Origin: Lenzites betulinus
Lineage: Eukaryota > Basidiomycota > Agaricomycetes > Polyporales > Polyporaceae
Length of the DNA stretch: 64,000 nucleotides
Assembly (NCBI GenBank): GCA_022264855.1
Contig: JABYQU010000003.1
Location: 992,001-1,056,000 of the forward strand
Direction: 5' to 3'
The notes beneath the pieces were generated by a model, which worked only from the letters and a program-made list of their open reading frames with translations, was not told the origin of the DNA and searched no databases. The position numbers were made by a program, and so were the translations under genes. Shown here in pieces: positions 38,786 to 49,820 of the stretch (within the stretch, counting starts at the first letter, position 1; every line of letters starts with the position of its first letter).

Positions 38786-39673
38786 ATGGCTGAACAAGAA
38801 GTAAGCACTCACGATGCGTCGCCGATCGCCGCGTGCGACGCCGCGCCGACCCACTCGCCCAGAAACTAAGCACGAGCTGACCCCGCATCTTTGCAGGTCT
38901 CTCTGCTCGAGTACCTAGACCTTTCACAACTGACCTGTCTGAACGAGTCGGAGGAGCACACCCTCAAATCAATAGTCGTGGATAAAAAGCCCAACACGGG
39001 CTCCGCGCACGCCCTCAGCGACGCCGATGAGCAGCTCCTCATCAGCCTCCCCGTACGTTTTACCCTGCCCCCCATTCGCGCTCCCCCACTCCCCCATTCC
39101 CCGCACACCTATCACATTCAAACCTCCCCGCACGCCCCACTATCCCGTCCTCCATGAGCCACCCATACTAACGCCACCCCACCCGCAGTTCAACCAAGCC
39201 GTGAAAATCCGCTCGATCGCGATCCGGAGCGCAAGCGCGTCGCAGGCCCCGCGCACCCTCCGCCTCGTGACGAACAAGCCCGCGCTGGGCTTCGACGACG
39301 TCGAGGACGCGGCGAGCGTGCTGCAGGAGCTCACGCTCGCGCCCGAGGACGTGCGCGAGGGCCGCCGCGTGCCGCTGCGCTTCGTGCGCTTCCAGTCTGT
39401 GAACTCGCTGCATGTGCGTGTGCTTTCTTTCTTTCTTTTTCTTTGTGGTGGGCGGTGAGGGGAATGGTGGGTGGAGGCTGATTGGGTTGTGTAGATATTC
39501 GTGGTGTCGAACCAGGGGGGCGAGGACGAGACGCGGATCGACTCGATCGACGTTTTCGGCATGCCGCTACAGTAAGTCCCCACACCCACCTGTATTGCCC
39601 GGGATACTGACGGTTATTGGTACGCAGGGGAACGAGGGACGTGAGCGGGCTGAGGAAGGTCGACGACGAATGA
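38786..39673 (+). CDS. PITH domain protein (PITHD1-like)
   Basis: PITH is the proteasome-interacting C-terminal domain of thioredoxin-like 1; stand-alone PITH proteins are conserved but poorly understood. The frame starts MAEQE and continues VSLLEYLDLSQLTCLNESE, SIVVDKKPNTGS, FNQAVKIRSIAIRS, NKPALGFDDVEDA, LRFVRFQSVNSLHIFVV, DETRIDSIDVFGMPLQ, ending GLRKVDDE. Four introns separate these blocks. The order matches animal PITHD1, though the protein here is somewhat shorter and has no thioredoxin domain. Confidence 0.87.
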
Positions 39674-39872
39674 TCAACCACGATACCCTTCCAAAACTGG
39701 GCACGCAGAGCTACGGGTAGAGACCGTTTGTACGAGGACAGTATCCCTCATCGCACCATTGTACCATCCAGAACCATCACGATCGCGCTGCAATCAGACT
39801 GCTCTGAATAACCTCACGAAACCGATAGAAAGTGCATTGACTATGTTACAACACGAGCCCCAGTGAGCCGAC

Positions 39873-41777
39873 CTACTTGCCGTCGATCTGCAGCCACATA
39901 GACCACCGCCGGCGCGCATCCTCGTCGCCCTCAAACGCGAAATTCACCTTGCGCACCTCCGCAAACCCTTCCTCCGTGCTAGGCTCCTCAAAGTCCGCGC
40001 GAAATCCTGTGAACGCGCTGTACGGCACGAGATCGCGTTTCGGCTATGACGCATACATGAATAAGTTGAACATGCGCGACCTTTGAAGAAGAATGTGCTC
40101 ACCTCAGCCGCGACGAGCGCGGGTGGAAGGTTGAATGCGCGATACAGATTATTGTGCCACGCGAGCTCGAGCGGGTCGGCAAAGTAGACACACCTACTCG
40201 CCGCGACCGCGACAGTCAGACACACTCACGCAGAGACGCGCTGAAGGGACCGCACCTAATGGGTACCTTGTGCTTCTTTGCGAGTGCGACATAATGCTTG
40301 CGCGTCGCCTGGTCGCGGTTCGTATTATCTGCGGCCCGCACACATGTCAGACTCGCTTTCGCGCACCGGCGGACGTGTACGCACCTACGACGACGCTCTT
40401 GCCCTCAGCAAGCGCCTGCTCAGTCGCCTTGACGCACTTATCACGCGTTTTGAGCGTGTCCTGATTAACGTGCACGTACCCCGCGTGCGCAAAATGCGCG
40501 CGGAAAAACGAGCTCTTCCCTAGCGCGGGGTAGCCGACGAACACGACGACTTCGCACCCCGAAGGCGCGACGGGGAGAAGCGGCGGCTCGGCGGGCTCTA
40601 TCCTTGGCACTGCTCGGATCGACGATGTCAGAAGCGCGGCTACGAAACGCGGCAAAGTGTAGATGATTTACCTTCTAGCGGGAGAGAGGATACATGGAAG
40701 CCCGGGAGGGTATACGGGGCTGCGGGAAGACCAAGGAAGTATTCCTGCGCCACGGCCATCGTTCAGACGCGTCCGAGTGGCACGGAGAGGGATGGTCGCC
40801 TACCTCTGGGGTCTGGAAGGGAATACCGATGTTGAGCGCGAGCTTCCTGTCGGTGGAGGAGTGGTCACCCTGACGGCCCGCCGCATCCCCAATGAAAAAC
40901 GAGGCGGCGAGATCTGAGGCACCGTTTCAGCAGGTAAAAAGGCCGACCGCGAAGACAGCGGCGGCTGACCTATCTGTACGTTGTCCTGAGCGAAGATGCG
41001 CTCGAGCTCATACCACATGCCGGGAATGGGCTTTCGGTAGCCATCCTTCTCGGTGGCGGCGAAAAGGCGGAAGGGGACGTCTGCGAGCTGTCAGTGTCAA
41101 GATGGGCGGGCTGCTAGTCAGGTACGGCGGGCGCGATGCGGCGCAGAGTGTACGTACTGCGTTGGCGATGAGAGGTATTTTCTTTTTCCAGTCGTTGATG
41201 AGCGCTTGCGTGCGGAGGGCCTGGTTGGTGATAATGACGACGGAGAATCTGTCCCGCGAGCGCAGGTGCTAAGAGTAAGCGAGGCTGGGAAGAGGCAGGA
41301 CAATGAGCGCGGACATGCCCTTCCTCGTGAACTTGTTTGAGCTTCTTTGGGACTATGGGACGCCACCAGTCGAACTTTGGCGGTGCGCCCTTCTTGGGAA
41401 AGGTGCCCTGGATGAGACACCCGTCGAGGTCGAAGGCGGCCACTTTGCACGATGGCTTCGGGTCACCATTGATGCCATGGAGACAGGATCGCTTTGGTCC
41501 GAGGGCGGGAGTGATCCAGCGGAAGGTAGACTGGGCCTCGACAGTACTCGACTTGTCGAACATGGGGAAGACTATGAGCGCGCACGTGAGCGTCCCTGTC
41601 CGCGAGAACAACAGAGGAAACATATACGTTTCTGCGTTTTACGCGACGGGCCGGGTTCGGAGTCGGCGGTCTGTTCGAGAGCGCGTTTACGAGTGGATCC
41701 TGGAAGATGAACAGATCGTTGGGCGGGTGGCTACCATTTGCGGTAGCACTCGAATGCGCACCTCCAGCTTGAGACAT
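39873..41777 (-). CDS. PNK1: Polynucleotide 3'-phosphatase / 5'-kinase (PNKP-like)
   Basis: This DNA-repair enzyme prepares broken ends by removing 3'-phosphates and phosphorylating 5'-hydroxyls. The HAD phosphatase domain has CKVAAFDLDGCLIQ (catalytic DxD), SLVIITNQAL and the FFIGDAAGR motif. The kinase domain has the P-loop VGYPALGKSSFFRAHF and VNQDTLKTRDKC. The C-terminal region has RCVYFADPLELAWHNNLYRA and ends WLQIDGK. Exon 1 (from ATG 41777) encodes a poorly conserved leader ending RVKRRN and joins to STFRWITPALGPKRSCLHG. No FHA domain is seen, as in fission yeast Pnk1. About six introns were followed. Confidence 0.9.
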
Positions 41778-42448
41778 TGCGCGAGCCAACCAACGCTGGG
41801 ACACGCGTCGGGGGCAGAGGTGGTGGAGGCCAACTGCCGCCAGGTGACCTGTGAATGAGTGAGAACAGACCCGGGTCTGCGGTGCACTAGCTCCTCTGTG
41901 TTACTTGGTGGCGGAGGGAGCCTGAGATATGTTGTATTCCTCCCGTTCATCACGCGCGCTTACGGCGGTCATCTTGACCACGTACTTGCCGATCAATCGA
42001 AGTATGACGTTAATACCAGTTCTTGGGGGGCTTCCACAACCTATGAAACTCCAAAATGGCGTCAAAAACGACACCGAACATTCTGCAATCATGTCGACGA
42101 AGTATATACTATGCAGAATCCGGGAAACATATTAATTGCAAGCGTCAAAGGGCATGCAGTGTACTATGTAACTGTAACTAGTCGTATACTCAACGCACTG
42201 GCCAGCACTGGCACACTGCTCGGACTTTACTCTGATGCGTGATAGACGGCTACAGATATCTGCAGATGCGAGGAAACGCGGAGCAGATGTAATCGTGCTG
42301 CTACTGCGAACAAGTGCGAACGTATTTGAGCAGACTATATATGGCCGCGGAGTCCGAACGCCACCAACGGACGTTTTTGAGCGAAAAATGGACTAGACGA
42401 CGTCACGAAGAATTGATTGAAAATGACATTGATGTTGCACAAAGGCAT
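41778..42448. other. Intergenic, no gene seen
   Basis: This stretch is less GC-rich than its neighbours and contains only short frames without family resemblance. It includes the PNKP upstream region. A TATA-like word (actatatatgg) occurs near 42333. Confidence 0.45.
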
Positions 42449-42690
42449 GTTCTGATGTCATGGAGACAAGACCGTCTGGGTCTGAGGGCGGAGAACGTAG
42501 ATTGCGTCTCGGCGGAACTCGACAAGTCGCGTATGGGAAGACGCGCACAAGGCTCTACGTTCTGTGAGCGAGGCGGATGAATTAGACGAATCCGCATTTT
42601 ACGCGGGGAAGCAGGGACGGAGTCTGTGGGCTGTTCGAGGGTGAGTTTGCGAGTGGAGCCTGGCAGATAAGCGGGCGGTTGATCTGGGGC
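42449..42690 (-). pseudogene. Decayed duplicate of the 5' end of the PNKP gene
   Basis: The words gtcatggagacaagacc and tctgagggcggag at 42455-42490 parallel gccatggagacaggatc and tccgagggcggga at 41476-41514. Further matches follow: aactcgacaagtcg against tactcgacttgtcg, then gcattttacgcgggg against gcgttttacgcgacg. The next pair is tttgcgagtggagcctgg against tttacgagtggatcctgg. The order and spacing cover PNKP exon 1, intron 1 and the beginning of exon 2. On the minus strand a QSTF / RRSCLHDI trace of the protein remains. The phosphatase motif region is not included, so this is a truncated relic. Confidence 0.75.
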
Positions 42691-42998
42691 TGCTGGCAAC
42701 AAAAACGGGCTGCGCAAGCGTTTTGCCCGCGTTCCGAGTGCGCGCTGGCGGTTGTCGCTGCAGACGGTGCGCGACTTGGCGGAGGCGGGGGGCGAGGGAT
42801 GGATAATGAATGCGGGCGTGTAGAGGCACGGGTGCGGAGTCGGGGAGGAGAGAAGCAGTGTCGCGGCGGAAGGACGCGGTTGTGGCGGAGACGGACAGGA
42901 TCAGTGAGACGACGGCGCCGCCGATCGCGTCTCGCGAACAAACAACGACGTGCTGGTTTATATCATGAGCCGGGACCGAGTGGGCGAGGCAGCCTGCC

Positions 42999-44672
42999 AT
43001 GGCCTCCTTCCCTGCTTTTTACCGCGACTCGTCTCCCATCCTCCCCGACGCTGCTTCCCAGCCCTGGCTGGCTAACTCCAAGCACATGCGCCGCAGGCCT
43101 CTCCAGTTCCGCCAGGTCGCCTACATTGTCGCGACCGTCGCCTTCTCTCTCTCCCTCCTCGCCTTCTACCACTTCCGCGACACCCCTGCCCAGTCCCTCG
43201 ACATCCCTTCGCCCCTCGACGTCGACCAGGATGCATCATATCGTCCCGCCTTCGATGACGCACACGCGCGTATACCCCATAAACACCATATACCTACCAA
43301 ACCCACAGAGACTGCCGTCTCCGAGTCCGAACCCACGTCTACTGCGACCCAAGATCTCGTTGCCGCAATCCCGTCTCCCGACCCGGTCACCTTCTCCCTC
43401 ATCATGTTTTCCGAAGGCTCAGCCGCGGAAGGTGCCGTGCTCATCAAGGTATCTTCTCTGTCATCCGTTTGGGCACAAGCTGTCTTTCAGAGTTTCTGAC
43501 GCGATCGCATCCAGTCCATCATCCTATACAGCTCAAGTCCACTAGAGTTCCACATCATCTGCGACCAGACCGCGCAAGACTACCTGGAGAAGCGCATCTC
43601 GCTCCTCAAGCACCCACAACACGATATCCTCGTCCGCTTCTATCGCATACCTCACGAAAGCATGGTCGCGCGCATTGACCGCGAAGGCGCGATCAACACA
43701 GACCATGCTGCTGGCGTCCGTAAGTCTCTACGTTGTTCCTACTGTCTCCATGCGCCCGTCCGCTAACCTCGAATTCGCGCGTAGCCGGCCTCATGAAGCT
43801 CTTCATCCACGAGATCCTCCCCGCGACCGTCCGCCGCGCGATCTTCGTCGACACCGACGCGTTTTTCATCTCCGACCCGACCCAGCTCTGGGCGCACTTC
43901 CGCGCGCTCCGCCCCGAGACCGCCATCTCCCTGCCCTCCCACCCGGACCAGTCCGAGCCCGAATGGCACAACGCGAACCGCATCTGCTCCTGCATCATGC
44001 TCCTCGACCTCGACCGCCTCCGCGCGCTGCGCCTCATGGACTCGTCGCACTACCACCTCCCCGGCGAGGCGCCCGCGCTCGCGCCCGCCGCGTTCACCGC
44101 GATGTTCGGCGCGCCCGTCGAGGCGGGCGGGGGGCGCGTGCGCTACGACGGCGTGAAGCTCGGCGACCAGGGCTACTGGTGGGCGATCATCAGCCACCGC
44201 CCAGACATCTTCCAGCACCTCTCGTACGACTGGGAGATCTCGAGCTGCCTCATGGACATGTACATGAAGGGCCTCGGCAACGACGACGCGGACGACGCGC
44301 ACGAGCAGTTCGTCCAGGTCCACACCGACAGCACGCCCGAGCAGGGCCGCGCCGTCCTCCCCAAAATGCTGCACTTGTAAGTCCCGCGCGCACACACGCA
44401 TGCCATTGTACATACGCTGACCCCATGCTCGCAGCAACTGTCTAGACGGCGTAGACCGCTATTACGACTGGCCCGGCTGGTCCGACCCGAACGACGGCCT
44501 CGCGCAGCGCTGGCTGCCCGCCGTGCGCTACCACGTCGGCTACAAGTGGCTCTGGCTCAACCAGCCCGAGTCCAACGCGACGCTCACCATGCAAACGCTC
44601 CACGACGTCAAGTTCGCAGACGAGGAGTACGCGCTCGAGCGCGAGCGCGCGCGCAACGCCGCAGAGCCCTGA
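42999..44672 (+). CDS. Type II membrane glycosyltransferase (GT8/LARGE-like)
   Basis: This is a probable Golgi glycosyltransferase. A short cytosolic tail with RRRPLQFR precedes one signal-anchor helix (VAYIVATVAFSLSLLAFY, about residues 38-56), then a Pro/Ser-rich stem. The catalytic domain starts PVTFSLIMFSEGSAAEGAVL, continues YSSSPLEFHIICDQ and LMKLFIHEILP, and has the metal-binding DxD motif in AIFVDTDAFFISDP. LGDQGYWWAIISHRPDIF and CLDGVDRYYDWPGW follow, and the frame ends ERARNAAEP. Three introns were followed. The pattern resembles the xylosyltransferase domain of animal LARGE and related GT8 enzymes; donor and acceptor cannot be told. Confidence 0.8.
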
Positions 44673-45013
44673 ACCCCCGCCCCCACCAGCTAATGTTGTC
44701 CTCTTGGCTATCATCGTTATACCGCCGCATCTACGTACGCTATCCTTATATTGCATAGAGGACCCGCCCAAAACCGACTGGGGAGACGACGGCCGCTGGC
44801 ATGGCCCGCGCCCCCCACCCGCCCGCACCGGACCTAGTGACATCCGGTCCCGATACCAGACTAGAGTTGTACAACCTAGTGATACATTCCTTTATTCGCC
44901 GCCCCGCCGCGGCGCGCCTCCCCTCCAGTGTATATCTAGTACAAATAATGTGCATGCTCTTGTCTCCCCCAACCCAAGCCCTCCCTACCACGCCACGCTG
45001 CGCGCGCGCGGGC
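44673..45013. other. Convergent 3' region
   Basis: The stretch lies between the stop codons of the glycosyltransferase (+) and PFK-2/FBPase-2 (-) and shows no gene. Confidence 0.5.
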
Positions 45014-47330
45014 TCACCCGTCCTTCGCATAATACTCGCGCGCGGTCGAATGGTGCACCGGCAGCGCGCCATGCGAGCCCGCCTTCGGCTTCGGGCGGTG
45101 CGTGTCGACGGCGCCGATGGGGAGCGTGTAGCGCTCCTCATCACAACCATACGCCTTCGGCGTGAGCTTGATGACGGTGTGCAGCGGGATCTTGATGTAC
45201 GGGAGGTCCGCCTGCGGCAGGTCGTGGAAGTACGCGTAGAGGCAGCGCAGGATCGCCTGGTGCCCGATGATGAGGATATTTTCTTGCCGCTCGAGCTCCA
45301 TGATGACGGGCTCGAGCCGCTGCACGACGTCCCGGTAGGACTCGCCGCCTGTGGGAGGGTGTGAGTGGGGAGGGGAGGAGAGGAGAGAGGGGAGGGGGAG
45401 GGGCACGGTAAGTACCTCGATAGCGGTAGTTGAACTTGTCTTCGTCGCGGTTCGCAAAGTCATCCGGGTATGCGTGCTGAAGCAGCGTGAGCCAGGAGCA
45501 GGCCGACGTAAGGTCTCGCTTACCTCAATTTCCTCATATGTCATACCGTCGCATACGCCGGCATCTAACTCATCTAGGGACTTCCACGTCAGCTTGGGGT
45601 ATGGGAGTTGTTCCGCCGTCTGAATCGTGCGTGTAAGAGTCGATGTCCAGACCTGCGCAGTAAAGTCAGCGAGGCGTTCTGAGTGAACGGCGAGCAGTAC
45701 TTACCGTGAGGGGCGCGTCGCCGATGTTGTCCGTGATCAAGGCAGGCAGTGCATTGGCGTAGCGCATACCTCGTTCACTCAACGGCGAGTCCCCGCCAAT
45801 CAAACCCTCAACATTGAACTGGCTCTCGCCATGCTGTATGGCCACGCCCCAGTCAGTCAGCTTCATCCCACGAAGACCCTTCAGCCCACCCACCCTTGAA
45901 AAGAATATGCTCCTCGGCTTCAAATGCAGATTCATCAAGTAGAACGCGATGCGACTCTGGAGGTACCCATGGATATGGCAGAGCGTGACCTGGCTCCCGA
46001 CGTTCTTGATGCGCAGGTACGAGAGGTGCGGCTCCGTGATCGTCTCGTACACGGCCTCGTACTCGCGGATGCGGCGCTCGAAGTCGCGCTTCGCCTCGTC
46101 GCGCGACATGTCCTTGTAGTCCGGGTCCCCGGACGAGACCTTGAGGGCGACGTTTGCCGCGATGATCGCGGGGTCGTCGCACTCGGACTCGAGGAAGATC
46201 ACGACGATGCCCTTTTCGCGCGAGACGCGGTCCACGATCTTCTGTCTGTGATACAGGTAATGAGTGTGTATCGTGAAGTATGTGAGTATGCCACACATAC
46301 CTGCGAGACACCGTGCTGTTTGTCGCGTCTAGGTTCCGTGAGTAACATCCCCGGACGGATGCAAACATTGACCAGCCTACCATGAATGCCGACATTCCCG
46401 CCCTCTTTGAGCCATTGAATTAGCATCTCTAGACTGTCAGTCGCGAGCTGATCCCTTGCTCTCGTCGCCTCGACATTATCGTGACTAAAGTATGGCGCTG
46501 TATGGTCTTCGCGTTTACCGCTCCTGCAAACATAACCGCTCAAAACGTAATTCCAACCGCGGAAGCAGCGTGTTACGCACTGCTGCGCCTTTTGTCGGGC
46601 TCTCGAACGGCGTAGTTGGCCGACATTGAACACCTACACTGAGCATGAGGGAGGCTGTCAGAAAGATTCGACGGACGCTTGTACCTTCACATCGTACTCA
46701 AGCCACTACAAACACCATAGCCACATTAGCGATCGGTGCATACACGTCGAAACATGCACCAGCTGACCTTTAGGTATCGCATCAGCTTGTTACTGAGGTA
46801 CGACTTCCCTCGCGCGGGGAGCCCGACCTGGAAGCGCGTGAATATCGCAGATAGATCTCCGGCACTATGGCAGAGATCCCACCATGGCCAGAACGATCTT
46901 CGCCTCGGAATAATCAGGCTTCGCCACTGCGCGCACATTTAAAGTATGTTCAAGAACGTCAAGTAGTACGAGAAGTATCTGCGACATACCCTTGCCGCCG
47001 ATGCCCACCACCGACCTCGGCGGTGTGGAGGCCTGTGATATCATGCGGCTCGTAGCATTGGATTGGTCGAACTGCTTCAGCCTGGAGAAATATCGCGGTC
47101 AAACACCGGATCCATTGGGATTGTGAGCAGACATACATAGGACCTCCCGCGCCGAAAGCGGCAGGGGGAGTACCGACATCGACGGAGTGGGTGAGGGTGA
47201 TATCAGGCGTGCTCTTGCCGTGGAAGTGCGCCTCCGACTTGACATCCTCGAGGACATCGTTCACCGCGTCGAGCTCGCGCGTCGTCAGCGACGGCGAGTG
47301 CTTCAGCTGGGGCGTATCTGCAGCAGACAT
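45014..47330 (-). CDS. 6-phosphofructo-2-kinase / fructose-2,6-bisphosphatase
   Basis: The enzyme makes and breaks fructose 2,6-bisphosphate, which activates glycolysis and represses gluconeogenesis. The N-terminal kinase has VGLPARGKSYLSNKL (P-loop), KWLEYDVKVFNVGQLRR, and IHDATNSTVSRRQKIVDR. The C-terminal histidine-phosphatase domain has SRHGESQFN with the catalytic His, SERGMRYANAL, WTSTLTRTIQTAEQL, LDELDAGVCDGMTYEEI, RGGESYRDVVQRLEP and ILIIGHQAILRC. Both active sites look intact, so it is probably bifunctional, unlike yeast Pfk26. An N-terminal extension (MSAADTPQLKHSPSLTTREL) is Ser/Thr-rich and may be phosphorylated. The first ATG is at 47330. Confidence 0.92.
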
Positions 47331-47476
47331 CGTCGGCGCAGGGAGGTGTGTGGTCAGAGGCAAGCCTTGCGAGTGCGGGGAGGAGCTCGAGGCGGGATCC
47401 GGTCTGGCGCGCGGATCGGCGCGTGTCCAGAACGGACAAGCGCGTTTTGCTTCCGCTCCTCTTCCTCCTCCACCCC

Positions 47477-48196
47477 ATGGCCACCCTCGCCTCCTCCGTC
47501 GCCGTCCAAGGCTTTCACTTCACCCTCTCCACCGTCGTCAGCGTGCCCGACACGTCCCTGCTCGAGAACCGCGCCCTCCACGTAGTCTACGACCTCGACC
47601 CGCACGTGTATGCAGACCAATACGAGCTCGCGCAGCGCCCCGGCTATACTTCAGTACTCTGGGGGACTTCGGACCTCGAGAAGCCCGTAGCGGTCGTAGA
47701 CTTGGGTGGTTCTGTCCTTTTGTTGACTGCAGACACATCGCACCTTTCTCGCGGACAACCCGCAAACATCACGCTCGAAGTACCGTTGCACGCACGCTAT
47801 GGGAAGCCAGTAGCTAGCACAAATGCAAGCAATGCTTTCTACCATATTCCCCTCAAGAACCCTCTTGGATTCTTTGCAGAAGATGGACATTGTGCGTCAA
47901 ACACAGTTCGATTGAGCGAACACAGTTTGAATCTTCTCGTAGACGGTGTACATGCCCCCAAGCTGCGACAATACACGACCCTCCTAGGATGGCCAACCGC
48001 CTCATCAAGTCTCATTCCAGACACAAGCCCCGACAGTACATTTGACATCGTGATTCCCGTCGGAATGCTAGAGGACCTTGCATGGGTGGACATTGGCACC
48101 GCTACCGTCATGATAGTCATGTTCCTATACCTCCTGCACGTGTCAATCAGGACCGCACAGCGGCTCTCCGGCAAGTCATCCACGAAAACGGATTGA
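47477..48196 (+). CDS. PIG-X/PBN1-like subunit of GPI mannosyltransferase I
   Basis: PIG-X/Pbn1 stabilises the ER enzyme that adds the first mannose to GPI anchors. The intronless 239-residue frame has a luminal beta-rich domain with LEVPLHARYGKPVAS, the family's hallmark, two Asn-x-Ser/Thr sites nearby, and a C-terminal hydrophobic helix (ATVMIVMFLYLLHVSI) followed by a basic cytosolic end (RTAQRLSGKSSTKTD). The ATG at 47477 begins MATLASSVAVQGFHF. The frame is open further upstream (KRVLLPLLFLLHP), which looks like a signal peptide, but no ATG occurs there before 47348, where only GTG is found. The true N-terminus may need a spliced leader. Confidence 0.72.
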   Translation: MATLASSVAVQGFHFTLSTVVSVPDTSLLENRALHVVYDLDPHVYADQYELAQRPGYTSVLWGTSDLEKPVAVVDLGGSVLLLTADTSHLSRGQPANITLEVPLHARYGKPVASTNASNAFYHIPLKNPLGFFAEDGHCASNTVRLSEHSLNLLVDGVHAPKLRQYTTLLGWPTASSSLIPDTSPDSTFDIVIPVGMLEDLAWVDIGTATVMIVMFLYLLHVSIRTAQRLSGKSSTKTD

Positions 48197-48454
48197 TAGA
48201 GTCGAGAGCAGGAAACAATGTCAGTACAGTATGGCAGCGGACAGGTCTACTGTTGTGCTGATGTATATAGATCGGGAACCAGCGTCCAGATGTGAGCGTG
48301 TCGGTCGTGGTGTCGTAGTGTCCGAGCGCGGTGGGCACGGCGCACTGTGCGGGCGGGGTTCGCTCGAGGCATCTATCCGCGGATACGACGCGTCCCGCCA
48401 GAGAGGCAGCCCTCCATCTCCCTTCTCATTCCCCAACGGAGAGTAGTCCCGTCA

Positions 48455-49327
48455 TCATGTGATAACGCACCGTCGCTGCTTCACCATCTTCCCCCACCGC
48501 CCTCGCATGCTCTCCTTCAGCGCCAGGTTGAACACCTCCCGCACGTTGTCGCCGGTCTTTGCGGAGCACTCGATGTACTTTGCGCCAATCTCGCGCGCGA
48601 CCATCGCTCCCTGCTCGGTCGTGACGGGCATCTGTCCCTGCGCGCTGAGCATCCGCCGCGTCTGCTCGTCTCTCCGGAGGTCCGTCTTCGTCGCGACAAG
48701 GATCAAGGGCACGCCCTCGCAGAAGTGTGCCACTTCCGGATACCACTGTAATATGTGCCCCACGTCATTACGTAGAACACGCTGCATCTTGTACATAACC
48801 CAACACGTACCTTGTCTTGCACGTTCGCGAGTGACACAGGGAAGTCGACGGAGAACACGATCAGGATGACATCGCTCTCCGGATAGCTCAGCGGCCTCAG
48901 CCGATCGTACTCCTCCTGGCCGGCCGTATCCCAGAGCGCGAGCTCGACGAGCTTGCTATCGAAGTTCACGAGCGTCACATAGTTCTCGAACACCGTCGGA
49001 ATGTACGCCTGTGCGCATGTTCACGTATCGGGCGACAGCCGTGGAGGCGCGCGGGGTTCAATTCGTTACACAAAGTCAGCGTCCCGCCGCGCGACAGCAC
49101 AAAGGGGCGGGCGCGGCCGACGCACCTCCGGAAATCGGTTCTCGGCGTAGACGATGAGCAAACACGTCTTGCCGCAGCCACCTGCAGGCGCGACACGGTT
49201 CAGGCGGGACGAACGCAGAAAGGCTGAGCTGTGCACGCGCACCGTCACCGACTACCACGAGTTTGCGCTTCACGTCCGGCCGGCGCGGGGGTCCGGATGA
49301 CTCGCCGGGGTTGTATGGGGTCGCCAT
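48455..49327 (-). CDS. Rho-family small GTPase
   Basis: Rho GTPases control actin, polarity and wall synthesis. The frame has [18 protein letters not shown] (P-loop), the effector loop [30 protein letters not shown] (switch II), ATKTDLRRD (TKxD motif) and [10 protein letters not shown]. It ends KQRRCVIT, a basic stretch followed by a CaaX box, predicting prenylation. GDGG replaces the usual Rho GDGA. An 18-residue N-terminal extension ([18 protein letters not shown]) is present. Four exons were joined. The sequence has features of both Rho1- and Rho4-type proteins, so I leave the subgroup open. Confidence 0.9.
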
Positions 49328-49820
49328 CGTGCGTGCAAAGCGTGATGGGGAGGTCGAAGGGGTGTAGGTTGGGGATTAGACGCGGGAGGCGGCGAACGCA
49401 AGACCGAGCCTCAGTGCGAGGAGTGGCAGGGCGGGTAAAGCAGAGCAGAGATGTATGCGATATATAGCTACAGCACGAGCAGAAACCGGGAACAAAGAGA
49501 GAGAGCGGGTACGGCTGATTGCGACTGAGGCAGAGGTTGCGTTGAGCTGAACACGGAACAGGCGATGGAGGTTCGAGACGCGGTGCCTCGCTCACGTGCG
49601 CGTGCCACATTCTGAAAGATCAATGGCGCTCGCCGCGCACTCTTTCTCAAGCTCGACATTGTTGCTCTCGCATCCACGCCCGAGTGTGTGCTGAGGTGAT
49701 GCTTCTAATTAATCGTAACAACCTTCCGCTTCTATCTAGCAATTACAATCTGACTGTCCAAGTCCTAGTACAGATACAACAGATTGACTTCTCGCATTCT
49801 CCTCAGATTTCGCGGTCGAC
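49328..49820. other. Intergenic between PGK and the Rho gene
   Basis: Both neighbours are on the minus strand, so this stretch holds the Rho promoter and 5' leader and the PGK 3' region. No gene is visible. The PGK side (49690-49800) is AT-rich. Confidence 0.5.
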
